Of a stretch of DNA of 64,000 nt, positions 52,301-64,000 are shown piece after piece; within the stretch, counting starts at the first letter, position 1; the number at the start of each line of letters is the position of its first letter. The position numbers and the translations under genes are program-made. The notes under the pieces were generated by a model that saw nothing but the letters and a program-made list of their open reading frames with translations, made no database searches and had not been told where the DNA came from. The stretch comes from Linepithema humile (taxonomy: Eukaryota > Arthropoda > Insecta > Hymenoptera > Formicidae). Where the stretch lies: contig NC_090130.1 in NCBI RefSeq assembly GCF_040581485.1, positions 8,246,001 through 8,310,000 on the forward strand, read 5' to 3'.

Positions 52301-55300
52301 AAATATTTTCGCAATTTATTATTCTGTGAGGGATATTTAATACTTGTTTATCAATACATATTCTCTCTATAAAATATTCCGATGCAATTAATGCAACGTT
52401 TAGATTCCACGACTAAATATAAATTTTGCAATTCACAATTATTTTTCGTAAATATGCGCACACGTGCGTGGCTGATGTTTTTTTTTTTTCCGAGTAATCA
52501 TTTCTCTCATTACTGTTCGTGCTTAGCTGAGCTCGCTGTTTTCTGCTCCGGTCCGTTTGTACGTCCGCTCTTATCATAACATGTGTACATATATGCATAT
52601 ATTTTTGTAAAGTTCTGTACAAAGGTGAATTGTAAAATGCATAAAAGTTTTATCTACAATTTTAAGTGTAGAATTCATTCATAAATAATATTGACGCTTA
52701 ACTCGCGGTGCTTGAATTTATTCAGTCTGTTAGAAAGGATAATAAATCTTACGAATTACTGGGCGGTATAGCAAAACGCGAAAATACGAATGTACTGAAG
52801 TTGATGAAGTGGCGCGGTAATCTCTTTCTCTTAATACTCGCTCTGAAAAAAAATACGGCTGTTTTATCTCGCATAAAAATATATATACAGTTTGGTGAAC
52901 TACATTTTGCTTAATTCACTCGTGAAAATATAAATACGGTATCGCGGGTGAAACGTGACGGAAACAAAGTTGTAAAATAAAAAAAAGAAATTGTACGTGC
53001 GAGAAGTTGCGCGGCAACACGAACGCAGAAGGGAAGAAGCGGACTGAAAAACTCGACGCTCGTAACTGGCAGGCATCGAACTAATAACCAATAAAATCGA
53101 TTAAAGTGATATTACGTATCGTTATTAATGAAGCTTAGTTCTTTCATCATTGCCTTTAATCGTCCTCCCGCAAATATCTCCTTTTGTCCGCGTTGTAAAA
53201 GAATTAAAATCCGAACTCGGCGGTGAGTTTACGTTGTAAAATTCCGCGGCTCTTACTTTTTATTACAGGTGGACCTTAATCCTTTTATTACACAAGACCT
53301 TAATCCATCGTTCTATACGGCGAAAACAATTTTTCACCAGTCGTTGCCTCAGGATTGTGAAATCGTGTTAGCGTAACTTTTTCTTGCGGTGAAAATTCTT
53401 CTTAATATGACGACAGTGGAATGTTTCATGTGAGAAGGGTTGCCGCGACCCTCGCAGGATATATTTCACGCGAGACCGGCCGGCCGGTACGTGAGCTCCT
53501 AAATTATCGGTCTACGTAGTAGAAATACCCGATAAAAGTGCTAAATGTCACTGTGACATCACCACTTCATCGGGCTTTTATCGTCCCTGCGATGTTAATG
53601 CGATAAATGTTATAAAATAACGTTGTCACGATAAAAAACGACGATGCAAAAATTGTATTTCCGAGCAATTATCCTTTTTTCAAACGAAAGTTGCGTATCG
53701 CGCTAGAATCACCGCGAAAAATATACGTAAGATTTACAGGGATACAAAACATACGAAATATTATTTCGCAATATGGAACATCACTTCGCCTTATCTCGGA
53801 TTTCACTTTTCCGCGCTTACGGTCCACCTTTACGTCGAAGATCACGAATCGATCCTTTCCGGCAAACATTCTTGTACAACCACTCGATCTATTATCGAGC
53901 ACGGGATCGCTCGCGAGCGATTTCGTCCGCTAAGCGCACTTTATCGCACATACGTTCTCGCGCGTGCTCTCAGGTAGACGAGGGCATCGAGGCGATGCTG
54001 TGCTGCTGGCTGCAGCAGCTGCAAGAGTTCGGTGGACCGGAAGTCGAAAAGCCGGATCTGCTCCAACTCGGCAGCGTCAATTCTCTGAGGCCGTACCTGC
54101 AGGCGAGCGGTGGTGGCACCATACCGAGGCACACCTTCTTCAAGGATCCACGCGCTAGGTATAACGTGAGTAAACTACAACTACCAATAATTGCACCCGA
54201 AGATACATTTTGCGTCAATCCATCTCTTTCGCGCGCGCGCGATCCACGCCATCTTCTTTCTGGATTTTAGTCTCGCATTAAATTTGTGCTGATAATCTGC
54301 AAAGAGACGCAATAAATGACAGCGTAGAAAAATAACATAAATAGTCTCTTAACATTTTCTAATATTTATTTTTGTTTGATGGCTATATTTACGCGAAGAA
54401 TATTAGAATGAAAATTGCGGGAAAAACATGGGACACCTCATATATGCATGCCTGCAAGGGATTATCGACGTTCTACATCGTGCACCTTCACCCTTGCAAA
54501 CAATTTCATCCTTGATCACTTCCGAGAATTTTCCGCTTGACATGACGCGCGGTATTATGCGACGGCGCCGAGAATATATTTCGAGACACACATCGATATT
54601 CATTTTCGCGCGCCGCAGACGTCGGCGTCCCTTATATAGTTGACGCTAATTAATGCCGCAATCCCCGTAATATGATCGGTTCCGATAAGGACCTCTCGCG
54701 GACCTAATGAAGATTGATAAAATAGGATTAAAGCACGCTGCAATAACCGCGTCATTCCCGATTGACTCCACGGTCGAAACGCTTCCAACAGCGTTGAGAG
54801 TCCGTAGATCGGGAGAGATTCAGGCTCGATACGGCGCGCCGTATCAATGCTCGGGTTAACGATCCGTCCTGATTTCTGCTAGGGTGACTTGGTCCAATTG
54901 AAGGAGCTACCCGTTCAAGGTACGTTCGAACTGAAGAACAAGGCCATGGACGTGCTGGTCACGGTAAAGGCGCACATCCTTTTATTCATTCCTCTGAGTT
55001 AGATCTCTGATCGAGTTTCCTCCACTTCTACGTTTCTACTTTTGGGCAGATCCACGGACTGCGACACGAGAACCTCAATCCCCTGATTGGATGCCTTAAC
55101 GAACCTACGAGACCCTGTCTAGTGTCGGAGTACTGCTCGAGGGGCTCCCTGGAGGACGTACTCGTCCAGGACGAGATTAAACTCGATTGGTCCTTCAGAT
55201 TATCCTTGCTCACCGATCTCGTGCGGGTAAGATCGCGCCGCGATATGTAACTTGAAAGTATAACTCGAGAAAGTATGACTTGAACAACTTTAAGAAGTGG

Positions 55301-58300
55301 ATTTGATTAAAGTCAAGGGATATTTGTTGCGTGTATTCTTAATCTGTTAACAATACCTTCGAAAAAAGATCAAAAGAGACGCCACGCGCTTGTAGAAGAT
55401 GATGCATAATTATGCACATGCAAAACGGTTGTTGTTTCGATATATTTCTATAAAAAATGTGATACCAGAACTGGCGCCAACTAAAAATAAAAAACTATGT
55501 ACATAAAATTGAAGAGTTTGATTACAAATATGAAAGATTCAAAAATTGTCAAGTAGTCGGCCTTGTTGCGCGTCTATTTGGCACGAGACACGGCCATTTC
55601 TCTTGATTAATCGCAATGATTATGAGAATTGTGAAAAATTAAAAACGAGTCGTTGGAATTTGGCGCTCAAGATTTGAAATATCACAGTCATCACGCCAAA
55701 TATCTGAGAATTTTCACTTCAACTAATTAAATAAATTTAAAATCGATTCTTCGGACTTGAAATTTATTCTACGATACATGCTGGCGATAATTTTTAGATG
55801 GCTTGGTTATTTTGTTTAGGGCATGAGATACCTTCATGGCACTCCGATGCGCGCTCACGGCTATCTCACGTCGCGGAATTGCGTAATAGACGCAAGATGG
55901 GTCTTGAAAGTCACCGATTACGGTTTGCCTGCTTTTTATGAAGCGCAGAATATTGTACCGCCGGTGAAAACCGCCCGAGGTAAGTTGCTTTGTTACAATT
56001 TTCTGCATTGTCTCATTACTCCCCTTCGTTAACACATTTGATGTAATCTTTTTTTTTTAACGACATGCGTACAATTTTTTTCTTTTTAATTAAAACTTAG
56101 AGATATTCAAGAAAATAGGTAATGTAATCATCTTTACAATTATTGAAAAATAATACCGTAATAAACTTTAAATAAAATTCGAATCGCATAAAGTTTAATA
56201 TTTATCAAGCTTTGCCTTTCGGTCTTGGCATTCTACTTAAAATTTTGTTATATAGTAGAGTCATGCAAATTATAAAGTTTCTCTAATTAAAAGTTGGACC
56301 GTGTACTTTGCTAAATGAAGATGTTTACAGCGAAATCCAGTATTTCGCACGCTCGTTCCTTTAGAGATTATAATGCAAATGGGATTAGTGTATAACTGAC
56401 ACGGGGGCGTTTAAGCAACCATTAATTTCGATAACAACTGCCGGCTTATTGTGTTCGGTAGACCTGCTGTGGACCGCGCCGGAACTGCTTAGGCATCCGA
56501 ATCTGCGGAAAAAGGGAAGCCAGCCGGGGGATGTTTACAGTTTCGGAATTATCATGCAGGAAGTCGTTGTTCGCGGCGAACCGTTTTGTATGCTCGCCTT
56601 ATCTCCGGAAGGTAATGTGCATGCACGTCTCTATTAACGATCAATTACATTAAACACACCGCTTTCCTCCCAATTCCGAGGCCTGAAATAGTTGAACGTT
56701 GCAGAGATATCGAAAACTGAAAACATTTATGTTCTCGCGTTTGTATTTTAGTTTCTTCTAACCCGCGCGATAAATTAACCGTCGGTTTCCGAAAGCGTCC
56801 GCGATTGAAATGTTTGTATCGCGAATTTACATTACGAATGTGAATTTCATGAACTAGAGAAAATATAGCTGCGATAAATTATACAAAACATCGAACTAAT
56901 TCTTTATGTATCGTTTTTCGATAAATCAATTAGCGTCGCGGGCGCAAAAAAACGCGGGGAACTGTAGCGTTTTCCGCCGATTTAACAGTTGAACACGTAT
57001 CTGCATCGATTTATCGTCGATTAGCCAAGGGCGCAGATGTGAAATCTCGATATCTCGGCGTTGCAGCCAAATCTCGGCGATATTAAATTTTAATGCCAGT
57101 TATATTTGAGGATCAAACGTCCGGCATCTCGCATCTCTCATAGATATAATCGAGAAAGTGATGAAGCCACCGCCCCTGATCAGACCGTCAGTCAGCAAAG
57201 GGGCCGCCCCGCCGGAAGCCATAAACATCATGCGCCAATGTTGGGCGGAAACTGCTGAAATGAGGCCCGACTTTGACGACGTGCACGATCTCTTCAAGAA
57301 GCTGAACCATGGGAGGTAAAAATCAGTGACCTGCTACGTAATCTTCGAGGCATTGTGCCTTTATAGCGGAAATATCGGATATATTTTCTCAGCCGGATGG
57401 CCTCCCCCGCCAAAATCTATTCTTCGCAGATTTAATCATGGTTCAATAGCACGAGCGTTTAGTTGCGATTACATTTTTAATAAATTGGATTAATAAATTT
57501 TAACAATCAGATGAAAAACCAGTCGCATGATTTGTTCCATTGTACACTTCGGTGAAAGACGATTTGTATTAATGTAGAAGAAATATTTAATCTGATTTAA
57601 TTTAATTGCTTTCAAGCTTGATAAAATAAATATATACTTTGATAACAATCGAAGTCGCGTTTTGTTTCCAGAAAAGTAAACTTCGTGGACACGATGTTCC
57701 AAATGCTCGAGAAATACTCGAACAATCTGGAGGAACTCATTCGCGAGCGCACGGAGCAGCTTGACATGGAGAAGAAGAAAACCGAACAATTGTTGAACAG
57801 AATGTTACCTAGGTAAACAACAAGGATATTGGAGACCTCGCTGCTTCGCGAAAACAATATGATCAAAATTAACCCGAGTTATTATCGATGTCAGACTTCA
57901 CTCTTTATTACGTTCGCTTAATAAATAGAAATCAGCATTTTAACGCTCACCGAAGCGGATTAACTTGGCTCGGTATTTTCAGCACGGTCGCCGAAAAACT
58001 GAAGCTCGGCATGCCCGTCGACCCGGAAGAGTTTCGCGAGGTCACGATCTACTTTTCGGACATTGTCGGCTTCACGACGATATCCGCGCGCTCGACGCCC
58101 TTTCAGGTAGTCGATCTTCTCAACGATCTGTACACCTGCTTCGACGACACGATTAACGCTTACACGGTCTACAAGGTAAATTAAATGAACTATGATTGCA
58201 CGGCAAATGCTTTTCAATAAATTTCTTCACGAAATAAGGTTTACGAATGAAAGAATGAAATTTGATTGTGTTCTTCTAATTATTTTGACGCCTGGAAAAA

Positions 58301-61300
58301 TTAGAATGGAAAATTTTTAATAACTAAATTTTAATTCAATATCATTGCGATGAATTTCATATTACTTTATTATAAAAATTTAAAGCTTTAATTTTTTTAT
58401 TGATATATGATATTTTATTGCGCGAACTTTTTTCTGAAAAATATTTTGCACTTTATTTACTATATTATTTCCATACGCACATGTATCTAGCGTCTCTTTG
58501 TACATGTTTTTCAGATTAAACGATTAAATATATCTTGTTAAATTATAAAATATTTTTACTTTTAATCAAATTTACAAGTGAATAAATTTACGCGAAATAT
58601 TAATAGCTGAATAACACATGCGACACTCAATGGTCTCGATTCACATCAAAGAATGCTTTTATCAGTAGATATTTCGGATTCCGACATTACAGAGAATGCG
58701 TATTCGAATATCACAGGTAGAAACTATCGGGGATGCCTACATGGTCGTAGGCGGCTGTCCTGTGAGAATACCCGATCACGCGACCCAAGTGGCGACCATG
58801 GCACTCGACCTGTTACATCAGAGCGGAAAATTCAAGTTGAAACACCTTCCGGACACGCCACTCAGGCTACGCATCGGTCTGCACACGGGTTAGCTTGCAA
58901 ATAATTTCCTGTTAATTGAAGCGGCGCACTCGGAATCGGAAAATTCAATTATTTTCAATACTCCCGCGTCATATCTTTTTGCTATTAAAAAAAAAAAAAT
59001 AGCACACATGCGTTTGTTACGAGGACCGTTGTTGAAAATAACCGGGTTTGCAATATTTATGTCCGGCGTTAAACATATTCGCGCCTTTTCTCAGAGAAAT
59101 TGTTTTCTTGTACATCTGCGAGTATCCTTTGATCGCACCCAAGACCTTTGTCGTTATTTACTATCTAATATCTTGTTTCTTTCGTTTCATTCTGAGCGCA
59201 CTCGCGGTCTTCCCATATCACAGACGTGATCCCAATATCGCGATACAAGACCCAGATTTTTAACAATATTACGGTTTCCAATACCTTGTTCGTTCCTTTA
59301 TTTTGATACCGGCTCGTCGTGTATCTACCAGTTACGTGATTTCCCGTACATATAATTCCGCAATAAAAGTATATTTCGCGATGTAAAAACCAATAAAATT
59401 TCAAGTAAATAAATACTTAGAATCCTTCTTGCCGTTCAATTTCGCTCGTATTTATTCGAAAGCAATTTACATTAAAATGTAGATTTACATTGAGCGCGAT
59501 TCCGACCAGCAAAGCCGCAATCGCAGCGGGTCTTATTTCGCCGATGAGTTCGCGAAAGTGTGTCACGCGCCGCAAACGGAAGTTATTGAAGTAAGGAATT
59601 CACTTCTACCCCTCGGCAGGCCCGTGCTGTGCCGGCGTAGTGGGCTTAACGATGCCGCGCTATTGCCTGTTCGGCGACACGGTGAACACCGCCTCGAGGA
59701 TGGAGTCGACCGGCGCTCCGTGGCGCATTCATCTCAGCCAGGCGACGAGGGATCGATTGACGCAAGTCGGCGGATACCACATCGAATACCGCGGGCCGAC
59801 CGACGTCAAGGGCAAAGGCAAGATGCCGACCTACTGGCTGCTCGGCAAGCAGGGCTTCGACAAGGAACTACCTAAGCCGCCACCCCTCGGGTAAGTCGCT
59901 TCCAACATTTTCCGAATTCCCACCGCCGACCCCTCCGCCGTCCTCTCGCCTCCGCGGTGGCTTCCACGAATACGGGGGGGGCGGGGGGAGGGAAGGAGGA
60001 GCGTCGCGTAGACGCCCGGTCGTGATTTAACACTTGTGCGCATTCGCGCGACCTTATTAAGTTCAATATATTGCGACGGGTCCCCTTTTATATTCGATTC
60101 CGGGTGTCACCCCCCTTTTTTTCTTTCATCGCGCTCTAGTATTTTCGTCGGAATGCGACGGCGGGCGGCAGGGGGCGAGGGGCGACGCGGGTGATTCCGA
60201 ATAACTCGCCCGAGCACCTTCCGTCCCGACATCGCCGGCCCTTCGTCGTCGAGGAAAAGGATCGGATTTAATCAACGAAGTTACCGCGCATTTCTTTGAT
60301 TAAGTGTCAGAAACGCCGGGCGAAGAGAGACGCTGCTCGGGAGTTTTTAATTATGTAACAATGGGTCGCGCGCGGCGATAGCGGACGGCCAGTAGTTTGT
60401 ACGCGTCAAGTTTGTCCCAATAGCACGCCGTCCGCCGAGTCTCGTACGTATAATTATCCGACGTACCTCGCGAAAGTGATACGCCAGCCAAGTTTTCTCC
60501 CGCACACGCGAGTCACTCTTTTATAATACTCCGCTGGGCAAAAAGTGACCTACTTGCGGCGGCCGTGCGTAAGCAGGAAAAAAGCCTGATAATCTTAGAG
60601 TTTGTATTATGCGCGGAGTTGCGATCCGGGGCGCAATCCCTCAGCCGCGGACGGCGGAATCAAATCTAAGAAAAATAACTGTCGCGAAGTTCGAGGAAGT
60701 TTGTGCGCGAGACGAAAAATTAAATGGTTCACGCTAATTAGAGTTTATACGGATAGCTGAAGCCGCACTTTTCTTCCGCGACCAGCTTCCGAAATAGATC
60801 GCGATCAAGAGAAATTTAATTGTGATTTAAAAATTAGTCACTTGAAAACTAGAATGTATAATGAGATGACTTAGGAATGCATAATGAATCGAATTACCGT
60901 GAATGTCAATTAGCGATAATTCATTCGAAAGCATGCGATGATACGAAAGTGATGAGTTGATTTTTGAGTTTATTCGAGTTTATTTGCTTTACAGATTCAT
61001 AATGCTTTTATCTGTTATCATTCTGCTGCTACAGGGAGAATCATGGGTAAGTAGATTTGCATGTGAATAATTGAACGTTCGAAACACAAGCATTGCTGCT
61101 GTCTCATATTTGATAAACGTTTCTGTGGGTGTCAAATGCCAGCTCGATTAAGCCCTTTAAATGCATTTCGTTCTTCAATGCGTAACGGCTTCATTTAATA
61201 TCGGCCATCTAACATTTTATCCCATCTCTTTGCATCGCGCGTCTGATAGTTATTTTTAAACGCTAATGGCCTCGCGGAAAATTGTATGAAAGATTCATTA

Positions 61301-63241
61301 AGAATTTTTATTAGCCACGAGTAGCGTAAACTAAAATGCAAATGCAAATACGGCGCATGAATAAACATTCGTCAGAGACTATCAGCGTCAGAATGACATT
61401 TATGTTAAAATGTCAATTACTCCTGAAAGTTGCTGCTCACGTCCTTTACTCAAGTCTACTTCTTCCTCTGAATAAAGTTAAGTCGTTTCCCTACAGCGAT
61501 GTAATCATATCATTCTCCAGCTTCGACTGTAATCACTTTTACCGGGTTTCTTACTTCTGTCCCGCTCTGCCGGCGATTCGCATCTAAAACATCGCGGCGC
61601 TCATGAATAAACACCCACGCCGAACACCTGGGCGCAGCATCGAAGTGCTGCTTCGCATCGTAATGTCAATTTATGTCAAAAATTCTCACGTCCGCAATCC
61701 AGGATGCGAATCGTCGAACGGAAAACAACGGCATACACAAACCGAAAGTAAGGATTCGACGTGTACGAACTTTCCTACATAAGCATCTTCGGTCGTGCTT
61801 GAGATTTCTTTGATAAGACTTTTTCCTGATAAAATCGCTGCTCTCGAATCCCAGAAGTATCGGACTTTATATTTCGCGAACGTATGCGTTTTTCCCCCCG
61901 TTTTATCTCGGGAGAAACGCGCAAAATAACTCGTACCACGCCTCACGACGGCTCACACACTCTTCTGCAAATTCCCGAAGGCTCGACGAAAGTCTGATAC
62001 CGGAGAGCCATCAGAGCGGGCTGTTGGTCGACTCGGCGGGTCCGCAGCTACCGGTCATCCCGTCGCAGGACGAGACGAACGAGGAGGAGGAAGAGTTCGT
62101 GGGGCCCGTCGAGATCAAGCCGGATCTTCACCAGGAGTCCGTTAGCAGCGGGGTGGCGAACGGCGACAGTCGGGCCGCGTCTTTCGACGAGACCGCCGGC
62201 GTGCGGAAGGTCGCCGTGTCTGTGCACGACGAACGAACTTTGCTGCCGAGCTACTCGCTCAGGTCCGACTTGATCGAGGTGCTGCAGGGCAAGCAGGACA
62301 CGTCGGTGGCGAGGACGGGCGAGGCGGCCGCGCACGGCAGCGGCGCCGTGACGAAGAGCCCGTCCGGCGACACGCAGATCGCCCTCGGCGTGTCGTCGTC
62401 CTCGGCGTCCGGCGTCGAGCCGAACGCGGCGACTCTCGGCGCGTCCACCAGCTCGCTCACGTCGATCGCCAACTCGGCGGCGTATCGGCAGCCGCCGGCG
62501 CGACACCGGCGCTTCGCCGCGGGCTGCATCGACGAGAACGATCTCAGCACGCCGTACAATTATTACAGATGTCTGTCGCCTAACGAGCATCACGGTACGT
62601 ATTCGGAAGGATCTCGCGTCGCTCTCGGAGCGTGAAGGTCGCACGGATAGCGACTCGAGATTGACTCCGCTGACCGATCGATCGGCGAATATTGTGCCCG
62701 GTATTCGACGACATTTAATTGCAAGTCCGAATTTTTAGATTACAAGCGCGCGAGATACTTGAAAAATTCGCCTGACCTGAATTTCGCAATTGAATTATCG
62801 GCAGCTCGTTAAGTGATTTATTTTGCGATTTGCGTTGAATTTTATTTCGGGGCTGAAGATCTGGATTATTCGGACATTCCGAGCATTCGCAAAGTGGAGT
62901 CTCGTGTGTTTGCGACCCTCATTGATTTTATACGCCTATCGACGCGCGGATAAACGTATCAAATCACGCTGTTATCTTTGCCGGTTCCAGGGAAGGGCCC
63001 CGGGTGTCGAATGCTCAAGAGGCAATTCAGCCTGGACCGTCCGGACGATCCGGTGTCCATAATTCCGGAACAGCTTCCGCACAGGTCGACCCCTCGTCTC
63101 TACAAGCAAAATAGCGCGGGCGCGGCCAACGACTTGGAGAGAATCGAGGAAGTGCCGCCGGCCACTCCTAAAACCCTCCTACAAAATTACCGTCACGCCG
63201 CTTCCGTTTCCCTCTCCGTCGAGTCTCTGTCGTTACGCTGA
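41694..63241 (+). CDS. Receptor-type guanylyl cyclase, divergent ANF ectodomain (CG34357-like)
   Basis: Twenty-one coding exons, all GT-AG and phase-consistent: 41694-41958, 43442-43605, 45239-45365, 46120-46272, 48694-49069, 50296-50594, 51132-51234, 51589-51691, 53974-54165, 54883-54963, 55050-55226, 55820-55979, 56462-56611, 57144-57315, 57672-57812, 57983-58175, 58717-58888, 59620-59890, 61035-61046, 61981-62594, 62991-63241 (TGA). The product is 1391 residues. Residues 1-28 are a signal peptide; 29-473 an ANF-type ectodomain with N-glycosylation sequons; about 474-495 one membrane span; about 530-840 a kinase-homology domain with HGYLTSRNC and VTDYG in place of active HRD/DFG; about 853-888 the signalling helix; about 889-1085 the cyclase domain. 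Metal Asp residues ([17 protein letters not shown]), the GTP-selecting Glu and Cys ([16 protein letters not shown]) and the NTASR Asn/Arg are present, so it should form an active homodimer making cGMP at the membrane. The tail (about 1100-1391) holds YNYYRCLSP and LKRQFSLD. Its ligand is unknown. Confidence 0.92.
43286..43328. repeat. (CT)n microsatellite in cyclase intron 1
   Basis: A CT run of about 43 bp, about 110 bp before the acceptor of coding exon 2. It could influence splicing through pyrimidine-tract-binding proteins. Confidence 0.95.
46273..48693 (+). other. Cyclase intron 4 (2.4 kb), nothing else recognised
   Basis: Bounded by GTAAGTAC and a TTTCTCTTTCGCCAG acceptor. Contains GC-rich patches (46380-46480, 47000-47480) with short domain-free open frames. 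Other cyclase introns longer than 300 bases (41959-43441, 43606-45238, 45366-46119, 49070-50295, 50595-51131, 51235-51588, 54166-54882, 55227-55819, 55980-56461, 56612-57143, 57316-57671, 58176-58716, 58889-59619) likewise hold only AT-rich sequence, microsatellites and homopolymers. Introns 8, 18 and 19 are described separately. Confidence 0.7.
53475..53488. repeat. Perfect 14-bp GC palindrome
   Basis: ACCGGCCGGCCGGT equals its own reverse complement. It lies in cyclase intron 8, 40 bp before the hairpin at 53528. Confidence 0.9.
53528..53583 (+). other. Nested, possibly bistable hairpin in cyclase intron 8
   Basis: CCCGATAAAAGTG (53528-53540) can pair with CACTTCATCGGG (53563-53574), enclosing the inner palindrome ATGTCACTGTGACAT (53545-53559). 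The sub-string CGATAAAAG (53530-53538) can instead pair perfectly with CTTTTATCG (53575-53583). Two mutually exclusive stems share the same 5' strand. The sequence alone does not show a role. Confidence 0.6.
59891..61034 (+). other. Cyclase intron 18, GC-rich 5' part
   Basis: GTAAGT donor and GCTACAG acceptor. The first 500 bases are GC-rich with G-runs (about 59968-59992) on the plus strand and C-runs near 60110. The intron precedes the 12-nt microexon. No coding sequence recognised. Confidence 0.6.
61035..61046 (+). CDS. 12-nt microexon of the cyclase gene
   Basis: GGAGAATCATGG lies between a CTACAG acceptor and a GTAAGT donor. Joined with GG from exon 18 (59890) and GCTCGACG from exon 20 (61981) it reads [18 protein letters not shown]. 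The Drosophila relative as I recall it has a very similar ESHG-LDESLI sequence there. Skipping it keeps the frame and removes four residues at the join between cyclase domain and tail, so alternative inclusion is possible. Confidence 0.82.
61047..61980 (+). other. Cyclase intron 19 (0.9 kb)
   Basis: GTAAGT donor and CCCGAAG acceptor. AT-rich to mixed composition; the plus-strand open frame at 61336-61587 has no domain or splice support. Nothing else recognised. Confidence 0.65.
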
Positions 63242-64000
63242 ATCCCCTCGTCGAGAGAGAGAGAAAAAAAAAGAAAACTTCACGAGCAGAAAATCGAATA
63301 TACGCGCGAGCGTGTCGCGTCCGGAGCAGCGAACGATTCACGCGGAGACGCGCGCGTTATTGCGAAGCGTCGCGATTGTAATTAATAATGCGCTGCGAAA
63401 TATAAATCACGTTTGACAATTGCCGCAACATTGATTAACTTTGATCTCGATTTAACTCACTTTACGATCGGAACTAATTCTAAGTTTGAAGCGAAGAATC
63501 AGTTGAGATTGGAAGTTAATCAGTTTCTTTTGCAAAATAAACGATCACGATCGAGAAAGGAATCTCGAAAATTCGATCGCAATAACTCGTCTTTAAGGAT
63601 CGATCATTTTAAGAAGGCGTAATTAACGCGTAATAATGTCGTGACTCGTTGCTGCTCCGCTTGTATCCTTAGTGTGAGTGTACATTGCATTAGTGTTCGA
63701 TAATATTCGCGGGCAGGTGAGCCGTTTACAGGTGTAATTCATGATTATAGAGATTTAATGGATAGATATGTTGTAAATCGTTTACAAATAATCGTTGGTG
63801 CAAAGATTTACTAGGATTTATGTGGGCGATCCGCTCTTCGAATTCCCTCCGACGTGTCTGTACCTGTCAGTCTTCAATATTTAAACGTTTCATAGATAGC
63901 TTCCGGTCAACGTTTCTCCACGTTTATCCTCGTTGAATTGTCAACATCTCGCGCACGCAGAGCTCAGGCGCAGATATCTAACGGATATTCTGAGATTTCT
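63242..64000 (+). other. 3' untranslated region of the cyclase gene (runs to window end)
   Basis: Follows the TGA at 63239-63241. A short GA/A-rich tract comes first. An AATAAA hexamer is at 63536-63541, about 300 nt after the stop, and is the best polyadenylation signal I noticed. No further gene is evident before the end of the window. Confidence 0.55.

Larger units (their letters stand above)
51692..53973 (+). other. Cyclase intron 8 (2.3 kb) with hairpin-rich end
   Basis: Separates the juxtamembrane exon from the start of the kinase-homology region. The left part is AT-rich. Between about 53440 and 53590 it carries a perfect 14-bp palindrome and a nested hairpin. No coding exon fits the phase-0 junctions inside it. 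Confidence 0.6.

Noticed and set aside
58653..58904. Alternative reading frame across cyclase exon 17
   Set aside because: The real exon (58717-58888) is fixed by [10 protein letters not shown] and by both splice junctions; other frames are shadows.
41694..63241. Assignment of the cyclase to Gyc76C or Gyc32E
   Set aside because: Gyc76C as I recall it has a canonical long ANF domain and a different tail, and Gyc32E has a short tail. The [14 protein letters not shown] and QFSLD tail motifs fit CG34357 better. No symbol was given because no search was possible.

Overview
The window looks like genomic DNA from an insect, most likely a hymenopteran and possibly an ant. It has small GT-AG introns between GC-rich coding exons, AT-rich non-coding DNA, many CT/GA microsatellites, CpG-rich spacers and small DNA-transposon relics. 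The species is inferred from overall character only. All exon joins below were made by hand from splice sites and reading phase.

Three protein-coding genes can be supported. (1) At 163-1034 (+) are the last three coding exons of a FAM135-family gene, an alpha/beta-hydrolase (DUF676) protein with an intact GHSLG nucleophile motif; the rest of the gene lies to the left of the window. (2) At 8112-14606 (-) is a complete Kelch-like protein 10 gene (KLHL10: BTB, BACK, six kelch blades) in nine coding exons, including a hidden first exon that supplies the start of the BTB domain and an acidic last exon. In Drosophila and mammals KLHL10 is a spermatid-specific Cullin-3 adaptor. (3) At 41694-63241 (+) is a complete receptor-type guanylyl cyclase in 21 coding exons: signal peptide, divergent ANF-type ectodomain, one membrane span, kinase-homology domain, signalling helix, cyclase domain with all key residues, and a tail of about 290 residues. 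One of its exons is only 12 nt. The catalytic domain and tail resemble what I recall of Drosophila CG34357 more than Gyc76C or Gyc32E.

Layout: FAM135 and KLHL10 converge across about 7 kb of AT-rich spacer. KLHL10 and the cyclase diverge across about 27 kb without a convincing coding gene. That spacer holds a GC-rich candidate promoter/leader exon (21400-22222), three diverged copies of an interspersed repeat, a hAT-type MITE with an 8-bp target duplication, a Tc1/mariner-type MITE, a triplet of STAT-like sites, a homeobox-type AT palindrome and a second GC-rich island. The cyclase probably has a long 5' leader intron, because its first coding exon has its own acceptor site and an in-frame stop before the ATG.

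The genes do not form a pathway. The least ordinary observations are the hAT MITE, the 12-nt microexon, the shortened cyclase ectodomain with a Ser/Thr-rich insertion, the near-perfect RNA hairpin next to the KLHL10 stop codon, and a nested bistable hairpin inside a cyclase intron.
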